Assembly: GCF_000502955.1 (NCBI RefSeq)
Contig: NZ_AYWO01000004.1
Coordinates: 30,089-94,088, forward strand
Direction of reading: 5' to 3'
From: Mesorhizobium sp. LNHC252B00
Lineage (GTDB): Bacteria; Pseudomonadota; Alphaproteobacteria; Rhizobiales; Rhizobiaceae
Length of the DNA stretch: 64,000 nucleotides
This document shows, piece after piece, positions 26,578 through 35,284 of the stretch (position 1 is its first letter; each line of letters opens with the position of its first letter). The position numbers were made by a program, and so were the translations under genes. The notes below the pieces were generated by a model, which made no database searches, was not told the origin of the DNA, and saw only the letters and a program-made list of their open reading frames with translations.

Positions 26578-27351
26578 TCAATAGATATCGAAGTCGAAAT
26601 ACTTAGCCTGGATCTTCTTGTAGGTGCCATCGGCGACAATCGCGTCGATGGCCGCATTGAGCTTGTCGCGCAGTGCCGTGTCTTCCAGGCGGACGGCAAT
26701 GCCGGCTTGTGTCTCCGTGCCCTTGACGTCGCCGACCAGCTTGCAGCAGCCCTCGCTTGCCTTCTTCAGCCAGTCCATCAGCACGAACTTGTCCGAGATC
26801 ACGGCGTCAAGCCGGCCGTTGGTCAGGTCGGTGATCGCTTCTTCCTGGGTCGGGTAGAGTTTGGCCTCGGCGCCCGCTTTGCCATAGGTATTCTGGGCAT
26901 AGTCGGCCTGAGTGGTCGAGGCCTGGGCGCCGACTGTCTTGCCTGCAAGCGCCGCCGGTTCGGTCGAGGTGAGGTCGCTGTCCTTCGGCGCCACCAGAGC
27001 GAGCGGTGTCGTGTAGTATTTGTTGGTGAAGGAGACCTGCTTCTTGCGCTCCTCGGTGATGCTCATCGAGGCGATGATGGCGTCGAACTTCTTCGCTTGC
27101 AGGGCCGGAATGATGCCATCCCAGTCCTGTGTGACGATTTCGCACTCGACCTTCATCTGCGCACAGAGCGCGTTGGCGATATCGATATCGAAGCCTTCGA
27201 CTTTGCCGTCCGAGGTGATGGTGTTGAACGGCGGATAGGCGCCCTCGGTGCCGATCTTGATTTTCTCAGCTGCCTGCACCGACAGAGAGCCAGCCGCCAT
27301 CGCCAGCATGGCAGCGCCTGCTGCCGATATGATCCATTTCGAAATCTGCAT
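26578..27351 (-). CDS. Polar amino-acid ABC transporter substrate-binding protein
   Basis: A 257-residue periplasmic protein of the type II (HisJ/ArgT/LAO-like) binding family. The signal peptide is MQISKWIISAAGAAMLAMAAG up to SVQA, and the mature protein begins AEKIKIGTEGAYPPFN. Ligand-site segments are visible: EGFDIDIANALCAQM, FDAIIASMSITEER, and a GCCKLVG region with adjacent cysteines. The motifs favour a basic amino acid. The start at 27351 is set by the signal peptide and an upstream GGGGAA. No permease or ATPase gene lies next to it, so it is an orphan component here. Confidence 0.88.
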   Translation of the reverse strand: MQISKWIISAAGAAMLAMAAGSLSVQAAEKIKIGTEGAYPPFNTITSDGKVEGFDIDIANALCAQMKVECEIVTQDWDGIIPALQAKKFDAIIASMSITEERKKQVSFTNKYYTTPLALVAPKDSDLTSTEPAALAGKTVGAQASTTQADYAQNTYGKAGAEAKLYPTQEEAITDLTNGRLDAVISDKFVLMDWLKKASEGCCKLVGDVKGTETQAGIAVRLEDTALRDKLNAAIDAIVADGTYKKIQAKYFDFDIY

Positions 27352-27450
27352 TTTCTTGGTTCCCCTTGAACGCCGCCAGCTTGACGACCAGGAAGGCAAC
27401 CAAGCATGGCGAGCCAGCCCAGGCAAGTATTTTGCCTGTGGGTAATGGGT

Positions 27451-28545
27451 TCAGCGCGCGGGGCGGAAATGCTTTGACAGCTTCAAACCCTGCGCCTGGT
27501 AGTTGGAGCCGAGATCGGTGCCATAGAGCGCCTGCGGCCGCTTCAGCATGTGCTCGTAGACCAGCCGGCCGACGATCTGGCCATGGTCGAGGATGAACGG
27601 CACTTCGTGGCTGCGCACTTCGAGCACCGCCCGGCTGCCGGTGCCACCGGACGCCGAATGGCCGAAGCCCGGATCGAAGAAGCCAGCATAGTGGACGCGG
27701 AATTCGCCGACCAGCGGATCGAAGGGCGTCATCTCGGCGGCGTAGAGCGGTGGCACATGCACCGCTTCCTGGCTCACAAGAATGTAGAATTCATCGGGGT
27801 CGAGCACCAGTTCGCCAGCGCCGCTCTTGTGGATCGGCTCCCAGAAGTCGACGACCTCCTGCGCGGCGCGCTTGTCGACATCGACGAGACCGGTGTGATG
27901 CTTGCCGCGGTAGCCGACCAGACCGCTTTGATCGCCGTTCAGGTCGATCGACAGCGCGATGCCGCCGCCGGAAATGTTGGGCGGATCCGTCGCGACCAAT
28001 ATCTGCGCGCGATGCAACTGGTGCAGTTCGGCTTCCGACAGCAGCGCATTGCCGGTGCGGAAACGGATCTGCGACAGTCGCGAACCGGTGCGCGCGACGA
28101 TCGGGAAAGTGCGCGGGCTGACCTCCAGAAAGAGCGGGCCTTGATAGCCGGCGGCGATCTTGTCGAACTCGTGGCCGCGATCAGTCATGACGCGGGTAAA
28201 GATGTCGAGCCGCCCGGTCGAGCTCTTGGGATTGGCAGAGGCCGAAATCTTGGCTGGCAATGCCAGGCTTTCGAGCAAGGGCACGATATAGACGCAGCCG
28301 GTCTCCAGCACCGCGCCCTCGGTCAGATTGATCTCATGCAGCTTCAGCCGGTCAAGCTTTTCCGAAACCTTGTGGTTGGGACCCGGCAGGAAGGAGGCAC
28401 GCACCCGCCAGGCCTTGTCGCCGAGCCGGAGATCAAGACTGGCCGGCTGGATCTGGTCGGCATCGAGCGCACGCGCCGACTTCAGCGCGCCGGACTGGAA
28501 GAGCGCCGAAATGTCCTGATCGGGAAGAATGCCTGTTTGCCGCAA
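27451..28545 (-). CDS. dcd: dCTP deaminase, double-length form
   Basis: A 364-residue cytoplasmic enzyme converting dCTP to dUTP for dTMP synthesis. It is nearly twice the usual length of about 190 residues and appears to hold two related dUTPase-like domains. The first contains IQPASLDLRLGD, ASANPKSSTGRLDIFTRV and GPLFLEV; the second contains FYILVSQEAVHVPP, HYAGFFDPGFG and AVLEVRSHEVPF. Double-domain versions are annotated in many Rhizobiales. Which half carries the active site is not certain from sequence alone. It is divergent from metZ, sharing a region with the SAM-II riboswitch. Confidence 0.85.
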   Translation of the reverse strand: MRQTGILPDQDISALFQSGALKSARALDADQIQPASLDLRLGDKAWRVRASFLPGPNHKVSEKLDRLKLHEINLTEGAVLETGCVYIVPLLESLALPAKISASANPKSSTGRLDIFTRVMTDRGHEFDKIAAGYQGPLFLEVSPRTFPIVARTGSRLSQIRFRTGNALLSEAELHQLHRAQILVATDPPNISGGGIALSIDLNGDQSGLVGYRGKHHTGLVDVDKRAAQEVVDFWEPIHKSGAGELVLDPDEFYILVSQEAVHVPPLYAAEMTPFDPLVGEFRVHYAGFFDPGFGHSASGGTGSRAVLEVRSHEVPFILDHGQIVGRLVYEHMLKRPQALYGTDLGSNYQAQGLKLSKHFRPAR

Positions 28546-28635
28546 AGCTGACTCCGCTGCAACGCCGCTGGTACAAACCTCTTAATCAAGCCGGCAATTG
28601 ACGCAAGCGTGGCGCGGGTCTAAAGGGTCGTTATC

Positions 28636-28690
28636 CCGTGGTGATTTGGCCGGTCGGCTTGCAGCCACGTTAAACAAGTCGCTAAAGGAC
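28636..28690 (+). promoter_or_regulatory. SAM-II riboswitch (metA-type RNA motif)
   Basis: The core GTGGTGATTTGGCCG followed by GGCTTGCAGCCAC and AAGTCGCTAAAGGACC matches the alphaproteobacterial SAM-II consensus closely in sequence and order, including the H-type pseudoknot partners. It lies about 75-125 bases before metZ and is followed by an intrinsic terminator, so S-adenosylmethionine should reduce metZ expression. Confidence 0.93.
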
Positions 28691-28713
28691 CGTCGGGCCG
28701 CAAGGCCGTATGG

Positions 28714-28744
28714 ACCGGTTGCGACTTTCGCGGCCGGTTTTTTT
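28714..28744 (+). terminator. Terminator in the expression platform of the SAM-II riboswitch
   Basis: ACCGGTTGCG pairs with CGCGGCCGGT over 10 positions including two G-T pairs, with a 5-base loop, followed by at least six T. It ends 18 bases before the metZ start codon. Confidence 0.85.
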
Positions 28745-28762
28745 GTGTCTGGAAGAAGAGCG

Positions 28763-29950
28763 ATGAGCACCAACAAGCGCAACTGGAAGCCTCAGACGGC
28801 ACTCGTGCACAGCGGAACGCTGCGTTCCGGTTTCGGCGAAACGTCGGAAGCGATTTACCTCACCCAGGGCTACGTCTACGAAACGGCGCAGGCCGCCGAA
28901 GCCCGTTTCAAGGGTGAGGAGCCGGGCTTCATCTATTCGCGCTACGCCAATCCGACCGTCGACATGTTCGAAAAGCGCATGTGCGCGCTCGAGGGCGCCG
29001 AGGACGCCCGCGCTACTGCCTCCGGTATGGCTGCGGTAACGGCAGCGCTTCTGTGCAGCGCCAAGGCCGGCGACCATATCGTGGCGGCCCGTGCACTGTT
29101 CGGCTCCTGCCGGTGGGTGGTCGAGACGCTGGCGCCAAGATACGGCATCGAGGCGACGCTGGTCGACGGCACCGACATCGCCAATTGGGAAAAGGCGGTC
29201 AAGCCGAACACCAAGCTGTTCTTTCTGGAAAGCCCGACCAACCCGACGCTGGAGGTGATCGATATCGCCGCGGTTGCCTCGCTCGCCAATTCCATCGGCG
29301 CCAGGCTGATCGTCGACAATGTCTTTGCCACGCCCTTGCAACAGAAGCCCTTGCAACTCGGCGCCCACATCGTCGTCTATTCGGCGACCAAGCACATTGA
29401 CGGCCAGGGGCGCTGTCTCGGCGGCGTCATCCTGTCGGACAAGAAGTGGATCGACGAGAACCTGCATGACTATTTCCGCCACACCGGGCCCAGCCTGTCG
29501 CCCTTCAACGCCTGGACGCTGCTGAAGGGCCTGGAGACGCTGCCGCTGCGCGTGCGCCAGCAGACGGAAAGCGCCGGCAAGATCGCGGATTTCCTGGCCG
29601 AGCGGCCGGAAATCGCCCGCGTCATCTATCCCGGCCGCGCCGACCACCCGCAGGCTGATGTCGTAGAGAAGCAGATGTCGGGCGGCTCGACGCTGATCTG
29701 CCTGGATGTCAAAGGCGGCAAGCAGGCGGCCTTCGCCTTGCAGAACGCGCTCGACATCGTGCTGATCTCCAACAATCTCGGCGATGCCAAGAGCCTGATC
29801 ACCCATCCGGCGACGACAACTCACAAGAACCTGAGCGATGAGGCGCGCGCCGAACTCGGCATCGGGCCGGGCACGCTCAGACTGTCGGTTGGCCTGGAAG
29901 ACACCGAAGATCTGCTTGAGGATATCGCGCAGGCGCTAAAGGCCAAATAG
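28763..29950 (+). CDS. metZ: O-succinylhomoserine sulfhydrylase
   Basis: A 395-residue PLP enzyme of the Cys/Met metabolism family that makes homocysteine from an activated homoserine and sulfide. The cofactor lysine is Lys210 in IVVYSATKHIDGQGR. Other family features are IYSRYANPTV near residue 57, ATASGMAAV at 85 and the ITHPATTTH and LRLSVGLED segments near the end. The acyl form used (succinyl versus acetyl) is taken from the alphaproteobacterial MetZ group. The ATG at 28763 with GGAAGAAGAG upstream is fixed by the family N-terminus. Regulation is by the SAM-II riboswitch and terminator before it. Confidence 0.94.
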   Translation: MSTNKRNWKPQTALVHSGTLRSGFGETSEAIYLTQGYVYETAQAAEARFKGEEPGFIYSRYANPTVDMFEKRMCALEGAEDARATASGMAAVTAALLCSAKAGDHIVAARALFGSCRWVVETLAPRYGIEATLVDGTDIANWEKAVKPNTKLFFLESPTNPTLEVIDIAAVASLANSIGARLIVDNVFATPLQQKPLQLGAHIVVYSATKHIDGQGRCLGGVILSDKKWIDENLHDYFRHTGPSLSPFNAWTLLKGLETLPLRVRQQTESAGKIADFLAERPEIARVIYPGRADHPQADVVEKQMSGGSTLICLDVKGGKQAAFALQNALDIVLISNNLGDAKSLITHPATTTHKNLSDEARAELGIGPGTLRLSVGLEDTEDLLEDIAQALKAK

Positions 29951-29964
29951 CAAGCCTTTGGCTT

Positions 29965-31116
29965 TCAGGCGCCGGATGGCGTCTCTTCCAGCTTGGCCGC
30001 CTTGGTGCCGATGGTCATCGCGTTGCCGCGCCACTCGACGGCACCGCCGAGCCAGCCGCGCGCCCACATCGCAGGCAGGATCAGGTCGCGCGTGGCCATC
30101 GCCGCGACCATGCGTGGCGACAGGCACCAGCCCTTTGACCGGGCCAGGACGCACTCGGGAAGGTAGAAGGCTGCCAGTACGGCAATGGCGGTTGCCCAGG
30201 GGCTGATGCCTCCGCTTGCCGCCGCGATCAGCGCCAGCACCAGCGGCACCACTGCGCCGGTCAGGATTTCAGGCGTGAAGAACAGCGGAAAGGTGACGCG
30301 GCGCAGGCGCGCCCAACGGGCCTGGCGCGACCAGATCTCGCCAAATGTGCGCCGGCCGAGCGGCTGCTCGAAGGGCGCGGCGACGAGATTGACGCGCAGG
30401 CCGAGGCCATTGACCAGCTTGGTCGCTGCGGCGTCCTCGGCGATCTCGGCGGCCAGCGCGCGAATGCCGCCATTGGCATCGAGAATCGGCTTGTTCCAGA
30501 GCATGCTCTTGCCTTGGGCAAAGCCAAGCCCAAGCGCCTCGCCCGCATATTGCCAGCGCGCCTGCAGCGTGTTGAGGAAAGCGCATTCGACTTCAGCCCA
30601 GAAGCCGGCCGGTCGCGAGCCGATTGGCGTCGAGCAGACAAGGCCGGTATTGGGTCGCCATGCAGCCATCAGGTGCTGGACGTAGTCTCTCGGCATCAGC
30701 ACGTTGGAATCGGCCAGGACAACCCAGTCGTGCCGCGCCGCTTCCCAGCCCTTGACGCAATTGTTGAGCTTCGGATTGGCGCTGATACGGTCGTCGCCGA
30801 CCAGCAGCCGGGCCGGCACCTTGGGAAACCGGGCAATCGCCCTGTTTATCAGCCTGACCACTGGATCGTCGGCATGGGCAACACAGAAGATCAGCTCGTA
30901 ACGCGGCCAGTTGAGCGAGAAGGCGCGCTCCAACGTCTCGAGGGTGAACGGCTCAACGCCACGCGACGGCACGACGATCGACACCGGCCGCGGCTTGCCG
31001 GCCGGCGGCGCCATAGCGCGGCGCCGTTTCAGACGCGAAGCCGCAAGCACGATGCTGGCGAGATTTGAGAGGATGAGAGCAATTGAAAGCGTGGCGACTA
31101 CGAGAGTGAGTTCCAT
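29965..31116 (-). CDS. GT21-family glycosyltransferase, ceramide/diacylglycerol glucosyltransferase-like
   Basis: A 383-residue membrane glycosyltransferase. An N-terminal membrane helix precedes a GT-A domain with VSIVVPSRG, the acidic motifs HADDP and LADSNVL, a third Asp in AEIAEDAAATKL, and the acceptor-side (Q/R)xxRW motif as RQARWARLRR. Two further membrane helices follow near the C-terminus. These are the hallmarks of GT21 (ceramide glucosyltransferase-like). In Mesorhizobium and Agrobacterium a GT21 enzyme makes glycolipids that replace phospholipids under phosphate shortage; whether this is that gene cannot be decided from sequence. It is convergent with metZ, 14 bp apart. Confidence 0.82.
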   Translation of the reverse strand: MELTLVVATLSIALILSNLASIVLAASRLKRRRAMAPPAGKPRPVSIVVPSRGVEPFTLETLERAFSLNWPRYELIFCVAHADDPVVRLINRAIARFPKVPARLLVGDDRISANPKLNNCVKGWEAARHDWVVLADSNVLMPRDYVQHLMAAWRPNTGLVCSTPIGSRPAGFWAEVECAFLNTLQARWQYAGEALGLGFAQGKSMLWNKPILDANGGIRALAAEIAEDAAATKLVNGLGLRVNLVAAPFEQPLGRRTFGEIWSRQARWARLRRVTFPLFFTPEILTGAVVPLVLALIAAASGGISPWATAIAVLAAFYLPECVLARSKGWCLSPRMVAAMATRDLILPAMWARGWLGGAVEWRGNAMTIGTKAAKLEETPSGA

Positions 31117-31368
31117 CGAGATCCGGTAACTCCAGAAAAACCGGCCCGCCAGAACAATCTAGCCGGCATGACGACTGATCTCAACAGTTCGACAGAGCGC
31201 CCGAGTCGCGCGGCATTGATTGGCGCACACCATCATTGATCATTGTCACGTGTCACTTAAATGACATTCTTTGCCGGCACCTGCCCTGCAGACCGCGACG
31301 ATAGGACGCGCACCGTTGACCGGCCACCACGGAGCGCCGAAAGTTGCCGGATTGTATTGGAGCCGCTT

Positions 31369-31761
31369 ATGTACAGCGCCGTCACGCGCAACATCGAAGT
31401 GCAGGTCAGGCCGTTCTATCTGGAGGATCGCTCGGATCCGTCCGAGAACCGCTATGTCTGGGGCTATCAGATAACGATCGACAATCAGTCGGACGATTCC
31501 GTCCAGCTGTTGTCGCGCTATTGGCACATCACCGATGGCACTGGGCGGGTCGAAGAGGTACGCGGCCCCGGCGTCGTCGGCGACCAGCCCGAACTCAATC
31601 CCGGCGACAGCTACCAGTACACGTCCGGTTGCCCGCTCTCGACACCGTCCGGCATCATGGTCGGGCACTACACGATGCGCAACAAGCGGGGCGAGACGTT
31701 CGACATCGCCATCCCCGCATTTTCACTCGACCTGCCGGGGACGCGTCGGACCGTGAATTAG
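31369..31761 (+). CDS. apaG: ApaG-domain protein
   Basis: A 130-residue soluble protein of a fibronectin-III-like fold. The ApaG pattern is visible in [56 protein letters not shown] and GIMVGHYTM. The family has been linked to divalent cation resistance and Ap4A turnover in enterobacteria, but its molecular role is unclear. The ATG at 31369, after TTGGAGCC, is the family start; the longer frame lacks similarity. It is convergent with hslO across a strong hairpin. Confidence 0.93.
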   Translation: MYSAVTRNIEVQVRPFYLEDRSDPSENRYVWGYQITIDNQSDDSVQLLSRYWHITDGTGRVEEVRGPGVVGDQPELNPGDSYQYTSGCPLSTPSGIMVGHYTMRNKRGETFDIAIPAFSLDLPGTRRTVN

Positions 31762-31763
31762 CG

Positions 31764-31793
31764 TCCTTCTCCCGTCGCTATACGGGAGAAGGA
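31764..31793. terminator. Perfect 12-bp hairpin between apaG and hslO
   Basis: TCCTTCTCCCGT at 31764-31775 and ACGGGAGAAGGA at 31782-31793 are exact reverse complements with a 6-base loop, lying between two convergent stop codons. No T run follows on either side, so it may act as a bidirectional RNA-end stabiliser or repeat-derived terminator. Confidence 0.55.
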
Positions 31794-31802
31794 AGGGACA
31801 CT

Positions 31803-32810
31803 CTACTGCGCCGCAAACTCCGCCGGGTCGAAGTCATATTGCTTCGAGCAGAATTCGCAGGCGACGTGGATGCCGCCGTCCTCGGTGCTGTCCTTGATCT
31901 CCTGGGCGGAAAAACCCTCGAGGATGCCGCGGATCTTGTCCCGGGAGCACGAGCACAGGTCGGCGACCGGAACGCCGCCGAAAACGCGCACGCCATGCTC
32001 GTGGAACAGCCTGTAGAGCAGCCGCTCGGCGCCGATGGTCGGATCGATCAGTTCAGTCGGCTCGGTGGTGCCGAGCAGCGCCAGCAACTCCTGCCAGGAA
32101 TTGTCGGCCGGATCGTGGATCTCCTCGCGCGGATCGCCATCGCCGCCCGGCAGATCCGGCACGCGCATGCGCTCGGGCGACTGTGGCAGGAACTGCGCCA
32201 GGATGCCACCGGCGCGCCACTGCTCACGGGTGCCGCCCGGGCCGGGCGTCAAGAGCTTGGCCACCGACAGCCTGAGATCGGTCGGAATCTGCTCCGACTG
32301 ACGGAAATAGGTACGCGCCGCATCTTCCAGCGTCTCGCCGTCGAGTTGGACGATACCCTGATAGCGCTGCGTGTGGGCGCCCTGATCGATGGTCAGCGCC
32401 AGCACGCCCGTGCCGAGCAGGGTCTGCTGGGACGTTTCGCCCGCCGCGACCAGCGCCTCCAGCCGGTCGGCATCGAAACGTGCATAGGCGCGCAGCGCCG
32501 AGGGCGTGGAAAAATCCGCGACCAGCATGTCGACAGGCCCGTCGGTGCGGGTCTGCAGGATGAACTTGCCCTCGAATTTGAGCGAGGTGCCGAGCAGCAC
32601 CGTCAGCACGCACGCCTCCGCCAGCAGCCGGGCGACCGGCTCGGGATAATCGTGGCGGCTGAGGATGGCATCGAGCATCGGCCCGAGTTGGACGGTGCGG
32701 CCGCGCACGTCGAGCGGGCCGACTTCGAAGGGCACGACATGATCGTCGCCGGCGTAGCCGAATTCGCCGAGTTTGGGGTGATGTTCAGTCACTCGATAGG
32801 TTTCCAACAT
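31803..32810 (-). CDS. hslO: Redox-regulated chaperone Hsp33
   Basis: A 335-residue cytoplasmic holdase activated by oxidation. The C-terminal zinc site has the two required cysteine pairs: CSC in VADLCSCSRDKI and CEFC in HVACEFCSKQY. The N-terminal domain has LLGTSLKFEGKFILQT and the linker region GGILAQFLP. It has an extended loop relative to the E. coli protein, common in alphaproteobacteria. Start ATG 32810 with GGAG upstream. It is the last gene of the argD-argF-hslO series, 132 bp after argF. Confidence 0.94.
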   Translation of the reverse strand: MLETYRVTEHHPKLGEFGYAGDDHVVPFEVGPLDVRGRTVQLGPMLDAILSRHDYPEPVARLLAEACVLTVLLGTSLKFEGKFILQTRTDGPVDMLVADFSTPSALRAYARFDADRLEALVAAGETSQQTLLGTGVLALTIDQGAHTQRYQGIVQLDGETLEDAARTYFRQSEQIPTDLRLSVAKLLTPGPGGTREQWRAGGILAQFLPQSPERMRVPDLPGGDGDPREEIHDPADNSWQELLALLGTTEPTELIDPTIGAERLLYRLFHEHGVRVFGGVPVADLCSCSRDKIRGILEGFSAQEIKDSTEDGGIHVACEFCSKQYDFDPAEFAAQ

Positions 32811-32908
32811 AACAAAGCTCCAGGGCGCGGCCATGCCGCCCTCTCGGGAGCATGCGTCGAAACGCGCTTGATTTGCGTGATGCGGCGCAAATAGGCATCA
32901 CGCGCCCG

Positions 32909-32948
32909 GAGATCAAGCTCCCAGAGATCAAGCTCCCAGAGATCAAGC
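32909..32948. repeat. 15-bp direct repeat at the argF 3' end
   Basis: GAGATCAAGCTCCCA occurs twice in tandem (32909-32938) with a third partial copy to 32948. The partial copy contains the argF stop codon, so the array looks like a local expansion of the end of argF into the argF-hslO spacer. Confidence 0.8.
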
Positions 32949-33854
32949 GCCGAGGCACCAGGCGAGCACGGCCTTCTGGGCATGGAGCCGGTTCTCGGCC
33001 TCGTCGAAGACCACCGAGTGCGGCCCGTCGATGACTTCGTCGGTCACCTCTTCGCCGCGATGCGCCGGCAGGCAGTGCATGAACAGCGCGTCCGGCTTGG
33101 CCCTGGCCATGAGCTTGGCATTGACCTGGTAGGGCGAGAACACGTTGTGGCCGCGGGCGCGATGCTCCTGGCCCATCGACACCCAGCAATCGGTGACGAT
33201 GCAGTCGGCCTGGTCGACAGCTTCCTCGGGCGAACGGGTGAAATGCAGCTTGCCGCCATGCGCCTGCGACCAGTCGATATGCTTTTGTGCCGGTTCGCTT
33301 CCCTCGGGGACGGCGACGTTGAGATTGAAGCGGAAGCGCGCAGAGGCCTCGAGCAGCGAATGCAGCACATTGTTGCCGTCGCCGGTCCAGGCGATGGTTT
33401 TGCCGGCGACCGGACCTCGATGCTCCTCGAACGTCATGATATCGGCCATCAGCTGGCAGGGATGGGTGTCGTCAGTCAGTCCGTTGATCACCGGCACGGT
33501 TGCGTTCTCGGTCAGCTCCAGCAGCCGCTCATGCGAGGTGGTGCGGATCATGATCGCGTCGACATAGCGCGACAGCACCTTGGCGGTGTCGGCGATGGTC
33601 TCGGAACGGCCGAGCTGCATCTCGGTGCCGGTCAGCATGATGGTCTCGCCGCCAAGCTGGCGCATACCGACGTCGAAGGACACACGCGTGCGCGTCGACG
33701 GCTTGTCGAAGATCATCGCCAGCACCTTGCCTTCGAGCGGCTTGGTGCGCTCGCCAGCCTTGAGGCGGGCCTTTCGCACCACCGCATCGTCCAGCATCAG
33801 GCGCAGATCGCCTTCGGAGACAGCGGAAAGATCGGTGAAATGGCGAACTGACAT
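32943..33854 (-). CDS. argF: Ornithine carbamoyltransferase
   Basis: A 303-residue cytosolic enzyme forming citrulline from ornithine and carbamoyl phosphate in arginine synthesis. The carbamoyl-phosphate motif STRTR is at 53-57, and the ornithine-site motif HCLP is at 260-263 followed by AHRG. HPCQ is also present ([12 protein letters not shown]). The length is normal for the anabolic form. The ATG at 33854 is preferred over the in-frame TTG at 33860. It follows argD by 17 bp, making one operon likely. Confidence 0.96.
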   Translation of the reverse strand: MSVRHFTDLSAVSEGDLRLMLDDAVVRKARLKAGERTKPLEGKVLAMIFDKPSTRTRVSFDVGMRQLGGETIMLTGTEMQLGRSETIADTAKVLSRYVDAIMIRTTSHERLLELTENATVPVINGLTDDTHPCQLMADIMTFEEHRGPVAGKTIAWTGDGNNVLHSLLEASARFRFNLNVAVPEGSEPAQKHIDWSQAHGGKLHFTRSPEEAVDQADCIVTDCWVSMGQEHRARGHNVFSPYQVNAKLMARAKPDALFMHCLPAHRGEEVTDEVIDGPHSVVFDEAENRLHAQKAVLAWCLGA

Positions 33855-33871
33855 CAGCAATGGTTCCGGGA

Positions 33872-35071
33872 TTACTTCGCGGCGGCGGAGGCGATCGCCT
33901 CCGCCAGGCCCTTGGCGCCGGCGCGGATGCGGTTGAGCGCGTCGTGAATCTCGGCGTCGGTGACGGTTAGCGGCGGCAACAGGCGAATGACGTTGTCACC
34001 GGCCGGAACCGCCAGCAGGTGCTGGTCACGCAATGCCATGTTCACCTTGGTGTTGGGCATGGCGCATTTGAGGCCGAGCATCAGCCCGGTACCCCTGATG
34101 TCCTCGATGACCTCGGGAAACTCGTCGGCGACCGACGCGAGCCCCTGCTTCATCAGCAGCGCCTTGCGTTGGACGTCCTCGAGGAAGCCCTCTTCCAGCA
34201 CCACGTCGAGCACGGCGTTGCCGACCGCCATGGCCAGTGGATTGCCGCCGAACGTGGTGCCATGCACGCCAGCGGTCATGCCGACGGCCGCTTCGTCGGT
34301 TGCAAGGCAGGCGCCCATCGGGAAGCCACCGCCAATGCCCTTGGCGATCGCCATGATGTCGGGGGTGACACCGGCCCATTCATGCGCGAACAGCTTGCCG
34401 GTACGGCCAATGCCGCACTGGACCTCGTCGAAGATCAAGAGCAGGCCGTGCTGCTCGCACAATTGCCGCAGCCGCTTCAGCGATTGCGTCGGCACCTGCC
34501 TGATGCCGCCCTCGCCCTGCACCGGTTCGATCAGGATCGCCGCCGTCTCTGGCGTGATCGCCTTTTCGGCGGCGTCGATGTCATCGAAGCCGACCTGGTC
34601 GAAGCCTTCGACCTTGGGCCCGAAACCCTCGAGGTACTTGTATTGACCGCCCGCCGCGATGGTCGCCAGGGTGCGGCCGTGGAAGGCGCCTTCGAAGGTG
34701 ATGACGCGAAAGCGCTCGGGATGTCCGTTGACGAAATGGTAGCGTCGCGCCGTCTTGATCGCGCATTCGAGCGCCTCGGCGCCGGAATTGGTGAAGAACA
34801 CCTTGTCGGCGAAGGTGGCGTCGACCAGCCGCTCGCCCAGCCGGCTCTGCCCCGGAATCTCGTAGAGGTTGGAGACATGCCACAGCTTGGCTGCTTGTGC
34901 GGTGAGTGCGGCGACCAGATGCGGGTGGCTGTGGCCCAGCGAATTGACGGCGATGCCGCCCGCGAAATCGAGATATCGCTCGCCCTTGTCGGTAACCAGC
35001 CAAGTGCCTTCCCCATGGTCGAAGGCCAGGGGTGCTCGAGCAAAGGTCTCGTAAAGCGCCGAACCGCTCAT
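33872..35071 (-). CDS. argD: Acetylornithine aminotransferase
   Basis: A 399-residue class III PLP aminotransferase converting N-acetylglutamate semialdehyde to N-acetylornithine. Motifs are [17 protein letters not shown] (94-110), [13 protein letters not shown] (213-225), the cofactor lysine Lys244 in [14 protein letters not shown], and the [14 protein letters not shown] loop. It could also act in lysine synthesis as related enzymes do. The ATG at 35071 ([17 protein letters not shown]) is the family start. The frame is open to 35278 but includes the leader with a terminator-like hairpin. It heads argD-argF-hslO. Confidence 0.95.
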   Translation of the reverse strand: MSGSALYETFARAPLAFDHGEGTWLVTDKGERYLDFAGGIAVNSLGHSHPHLVAALTAQAAKLWHVSNLYEIPGQSRLGERLVDATFADKVFFTNSGAEALECAIKTARRYHFVNGHPERFRVITFEGAFHGRTLATIAAGGQYKYLEGFGPKVEGFDQVGFDDIDAAEKAITPETAAILIEPVQGEGGIRQVPTQSLKRLRQLCEQHGLLLIFDEVQCGIGRTGKLFAHEWAGVTPDIMAIAKGIGGGFPMGACLATDEAAVGMTAGVHGTTFGGNPLAMAVGNAVLDVVLEEGFLEDVQRKALLMKQGLASVADEFPEVIEDIRGTGLMLGLKCAMPNTKVNMALRDQHLLAVPAGDNVIRLLPPLTVTDAEIHDALNRIRAGAKGLAEAIASAAAK

Positions 35072-35096
35072 TATATGCGTCTCCGGTACCGGAAAA

Positions 35097-35150
35097 TCAA
35101 AAAAGCCGCCAAAGCGGCGGCTTGTGCGGCTTATCGTGTTTTTCGGCCAT
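35097..35150 (-). other. Possible 17-codon leader ORF before argD
   Basis: On the argD strand an ATG at 35150 opens [17 protein letters not shown] and stops at TGA 35097. The last eight codons are the terminator hairpin and T run described next. I see no ribosome site upstream, so translation is uncertain. The layout recalls attenuation leaders but the peptide has only one arginine. Confidence 0.25.
35099..35123 (-). terminator. Attenuator-like terminator in the argD leader
   Basis: AAGCCGCC at 35103-35110 and GGCGGCTT at 35116-35123 form an 8-bp stem with a 5-base loop. Read on the minus strand it is followed directly by a run of T. It lies 28-52 bases before the argD start on the same strand, so it can only end transcripts that would otherwise read into argD. 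Confidence 0.7.
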
Positions 35151-35248
35151 GAAGTCAACGAAAACGTCGCGTAGTGGCGCGCGGCAAGCCCTCCGACGAG
35201 ACGCCAGCTCATAAGCGACCGGGCAAGTTGGGGAAAACCGAAAAAACC

Positions 35249-35284
35249 GATTCGTGTTGCACTTGGGACTCTTGTCACCGAGTC
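35249..35284. promoter_or_regulatory. Cluster of three GANTC (CcrM) sites between argD and gcrA
   Basis: GATTC at 35249, GACTC at 35267 and GAGTC at 35280 lie within 36 bp; a fourth (GATTC) is at 35392, 34 bp before gcrA. GANTC is the CcrM methylation site in alphaproteobacteria, and GcrA acts with sigma70 at methylated GANTC promoters. The 358-bp region has no other gene I can support. Confidence 0.5.

Noticed and set aside
31118-31368. Additional gene between the GT21 gene and apaG
   Set aside because: The open frame there is the upstream extension of apaG without a ribosome site or family similarity.
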